From positions 2,566,001 through 2,630,000 of the forward strand of contig NZ_CP095074.1 in NCBI RefSeq assembly GCF_022919835.1: a stretch of DNA of 64,000 bases. Reading direction: 5' to 3'. This stretch comes from Halobacillus shinanisalinarum (lineage in GTDB: Bacteria > Bacillota > Bacilli > Bacillales > Halobacillaceae). The notes below the pieces were generated by a model. The model saw only the letters and a list, made by a program, of their open reading frames with translations. It was not told the origin of the DNA and ran no database searches. Below, piece after piece: positions 62,161 through 64,000 of the stretch. The number at the start of each line of letters is the position of its first letter. Within the stretch, counting starts at the first letter, position 1. The translations under genes were made by a program, and so were the position numbers.

Positions 62161-63294
62161 ATGACTGTAAAAACGATCACAACTGGTGAGTTAGCAAAGA
62201 AAGTTGTAAATCATGAAGAGACATTGATTCTAGATGTACGCAATACGGATGAATTTGATGATTGGAAAATTGAAGTCGGTAAAGTCAAGGTTATTAACGA
62301 ACCATACTTTAATTTGCTCGATGGGATTGAATCTGTAGAAGGGGACTTGCAAAAAGATCAGGAAGTGATTGTCGTATGTGCGAAAGGCGGGTCTTCCCAA
62401 ATGGTTGGCGAATTACTTGATGAAGCTGGCTATTCTTATGTTTATTCTCTGGAAGGTGGCATGAAAGCCTGGAGTGAACACTTAGAGCCGACGAAAGTGG
62501 CGGGTTTAAAAGGTGGAGGAAGCCTCTATCAATTTGTCCGCCTAGGAAAAGGTTGTCTCTCCTATTTCGTTGAGTCAGAAGGGGAAGCTGCGGTTATAGA
62601 TGCCAATAGAATGACGGATATCTATGAAGCATTTGTTGAAGAAAAAGATGTGCAAATCAAACACTTGATTGATACCCATTTGCATGCGGATCACATTTCT
62701 GGTGGACGTCAATTAGCGGAAAACGTTAAAGGTACCTATTATTTACCTCCTAAAGATGCAACAGATGTTACGTTTGACTACACGGCGCTTCAAGAAGGTA
62801 ATGATATCGTTGTCGGGAATACTACGGTGCAAGTACAACCGATTTATTCTCCGGGTCACACCCTGGGAAGTACGTCCCTCATCATTGATGACCAATACCT
62901 TCTTACAGGTGATATCCTGTTCATTGAGTCCATTGGTCGTCCTGATCTAGCAGGAAAGGCCGAAGATTGGGTTGGAGATCTGCGTGAAACATTATATAAA
63001 CGATACAAAGAACTCTCTAATGATTTGGTAGTGCTCCCTGCTCACTATTCCTTTGCCGAAGAGCTTGGCAAAAGTGGTGAGGTGTCTGCTCGATTGGGAG
63101 ATCTATATCAGAAAAATTCAGGTCTTCAAGTCGATGATGAAGGTGAATTCAGGAAAATGGTGACAGATAATCTTCCGCCACAGCCTAATGCTTATGAAAA
63201 GATTCGCCATACCAACATGGGGAAAGCGAATCCGGATGAGGAAGAACGTAGAGAAATGGAAATTGGACCTAACCGCTGCGCGGTTCACGGGTAA
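62161..63294 (+). CDS. yrkH: Rhodanese-persulfide dioxygenase fusion (YrkH)
   Basis: 377 residues. Residues 1-110 form a rhodanese with the active Cys in [11 protein letters not shown]. Residues 120-330 form a metallo-beta-lactamase fold with [22 protein letters not shown] and LLTGDILF as metal ligands, the ETHE1/persulfide dioxygenase type. The domain order is rhodanese first, as in B. subtilis YrkH; CstB of S. aureus has the dioxygenase first. It oxidises persulfide sulfur to sulfite or thiosulfate. GAAAGGAG precedes the ATG. Confidence 0.92.
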   Translation: MTVKTITTGELAKKVVNHEETLILDVRNTDEFDDWKIEVGKVKVINEPYFNLLDGIESVEGDLQKDQEVIVVCAKGGSSQMVGELLDEAGYSYVYSLEGGMKAWSEHLEPTKVAGLKGGGSLYQFVRLGKGCLSYFVESEGEAAVIDANRMTDIYEAFVEEKDVQIKHLIDTHLHADHISGGRQLAENVKGTYYLPPKDATDVTFDYTALQEGNDIVVGNTTVQVQPIYSPGHTLGSTSLIIDDQYLLTGDILFIESIGRPDLAGKAEDWVGDLRETLYKRYKELSNDLVVLPAHYSFAEELGKSGEVSARLGDLYQKNSGLQVDDEGEFRKMVTDNLPPQPNAYEKIRHTNMGKANPDEEERREMEIGPNRCAVHG

Positions 63295-63326
63295 TTAACA
63301 CAGAAATGTAAGAGGAGGAAAAAATC

Positions 63327-63554
63327 ATGGAAGCAGTAAAAAAATTAGATGCAACAGGCTTGGCTTGCCCAATGCCGATCGTTAAAACTAAAAAAGCGAT
63401 GCAGGAATTAAATTCAGGCGACGTATTAGAAATTCATGCAACGGATCAAGGGGCTAAAAGTGATCTAACTGCATGGGCTAAATCAGGTGGCCATGAATTA
63501 CTACAGGATACCGAGGAAGACGGTGTATTGAAATTTTGGATTAAAAAAGGGTAA
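63327..63554 (+). CDS. yrkI: TusA-like sulfur carrier (YrkI)
   Basis: 75 residues, a single TusA domain with TGLACPMPIVKTKKAM. It is clearly similar to the first half of YrkF, so one arose from the other or both from a common gene. AGAGGAGG precedes the ATG. Confidence 0.92.
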   Translation: MEAVKKLDATGLACPMPIVKTKKAMQELNSGDVLEIHATDQGAKSDLTAWAKSGGHELLQDTEEDGVLKFWIKKG

Positions 63555-63606
63555 GTGTGACTAAAAAGGGAGGACCATGTTCTCCCTTTTACAAAGGGGG
63601 GAGAGG

Positions 63607-64000
63607 ATGGACCTAGCATTTATTATCATGATTTTTCTCATTGGCTTTACAGGGTCCTTGTTGTCCGGCATGCTGGGCATCGGTGGTGCCATTATCAATT
63701 ACCCCATGTTGCTCTATATCCCGATCATAGTTGGGTTTGAGGGATTAAGCGCTTATGAAGTATCCGGCGTTGTGGCTGTGCAAGTGTTTTTTGCGACATT
63801 ATCTGGTGTTTGGGTCTACCGAAAAGGCGGATATTTAAACAAGAGTTTGATTGTAACCATGGGGATCAGCATATTAATTGGAAGTTTGATCGGGGGGTTT
63901 GGATCACGGCTCCTAACGGAAGAAGGTATCAACCTTGTATATGGTCTATTGGCGATCCTCGCTAGTGTCATGATGTTCGTCCCCAAAAAAGGCATAGATA
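63607..64000 (+). CDS. yrkJ: TauE/SafE family permease (YrkJ), cut by the window end
   Basis: At least 131 residues from ATG 63607 after GGGGGGAGAGG. Four hydrophobic segments are visible, with [20 protein letters not shown] as the TauE/SafE signature. The family exports sulfite, sulfoacetate or related anions, which fits a product exporter for this operon. The rest lies beyond the window. Confidence 0.88.
   Translation, partial: MDLAFIIMIFLIGFTGSLLSGMLGIGGAIINYPMLLYIPIIVGFEGLSAYEVSGVVAVQVFFATLSGVWVYRKGGYLNKSLIVTMGISILIGSLIGGFGSRLLTEEGINLVYGLLAILASVMMFVPKKGID

Noticed and set aside
60276..63554. Calling the sulfur operon cstAB of the S. aureus type
   Set aside because: The domain order of the dioxygenase (rhodanese first) and the separate TusA and permease genes match B. 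subtilis yrkDEFHIJ better.

Overview
The window comes from a low-GC, endospore-forming member of the Bacillaceae. The evidence is Bacillus-type ribosome binding sites, a sporulation-type diadenylate cyclase (CdaS-like), a LysM/glycoside hydrolase 18 spore germination hydrolase, a yrkDEFHIJ-like persulfide operon and a pLS20-like conjugation module. I cannot name the genus with confidence; a Virgibacillus/Oceanobacillus/Halobacillus-type organism would fit. I see no rRNA, tRNA or CRISPR array.

Layout. (1) 1-8.2 kb: a run of small, mostly unrelated plus-strand genes (AraC-GyrI regulator, DJ-1/PfpI, HTH regulator plus MFS exporter, alpha/beta hydrolase, two cupins, HIT protein, two GNAT acetyltransferases). 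Almost every gap holds one copy of a hairpin repeat built on CAAACGGGCGC, a conserved GGAATAAAG loop and GCGCCCGTTTG. The repeat continues to about 18.9 kb and then stops. (2) 8.4-19.9 kb: a DUF3231/membrane protein pair, tiny membrane proteins (one duplicated), an IS110 element with a structured upstream region that may encode its bridge RNA, an IS4/IS231-type element, a frameshifted SDR gene, a zinc alcohol dehydrogenase and a LexA-box/YolD remnant. (3) 20.0-45.2 kb: an integrative or plasmid-derived conjugative element. It has an ImmR-like repressor with a divergent promoter full of operators, a DnaD-like replication protein, a pLS20-like type IV secretion system (VirB2-, VirD4-, VirB6-, VirB3-, VirB4- and VirB1-like parts), a candidate oriT, a MobL-type relaxase with two accessory DNA-binding proteins, an ArdC/LtrC-like protein, a Toprim protein and a decayed topB. 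A complete 2.6-kb group II intron sits inside the HExxH motif of the ArdC-like gene. (4) 45.2-46.9 kb: a junk zone with a truncated tyrosine recombinase, a resolvase-LacI chimera and a Tn3-like terminal repeat. (5) 47.0-56.0 kb: a second copy of the DUF3231/membrane pair, sporulation genes, and an oxidoreductase cluster (old yellow enzyme, DJ-1 protein, quinone reductase, aldehyde dehydrogenase). (6) 56.4-59.6 kb: a broken HEPN-like gene split by an IS3 element, next to a YgjP-like metallopeptidase fragment, probably the remains of a defence locus. (7) 59.9-64.0 kb: a CstR/YrkD-controlled persulfide detoxification operon, cut by the window end.

How the parts relate. The conjugative element looks largely intact from repressor to relaxase, but topB is decayed and the only integrase-like gene lacks its catalytic tyrosine, so mobility is doubtful. 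About nine genes in the window have frameshifts, nonsense codons or duplications, several in homopolymers. The large conjugation genes are intact, which argues that at least part of this is true decay rather than sequencing error. The strongest candidates for something new are the GGGCGC hairpin repeat array (one copy shows a compensatory base-pair change), the duplicated DUF3231/membrane protein module, the Ig-like insertion inside the VirD4 ATPase, and the structured non-coding block at 23.1-23.6 kb.
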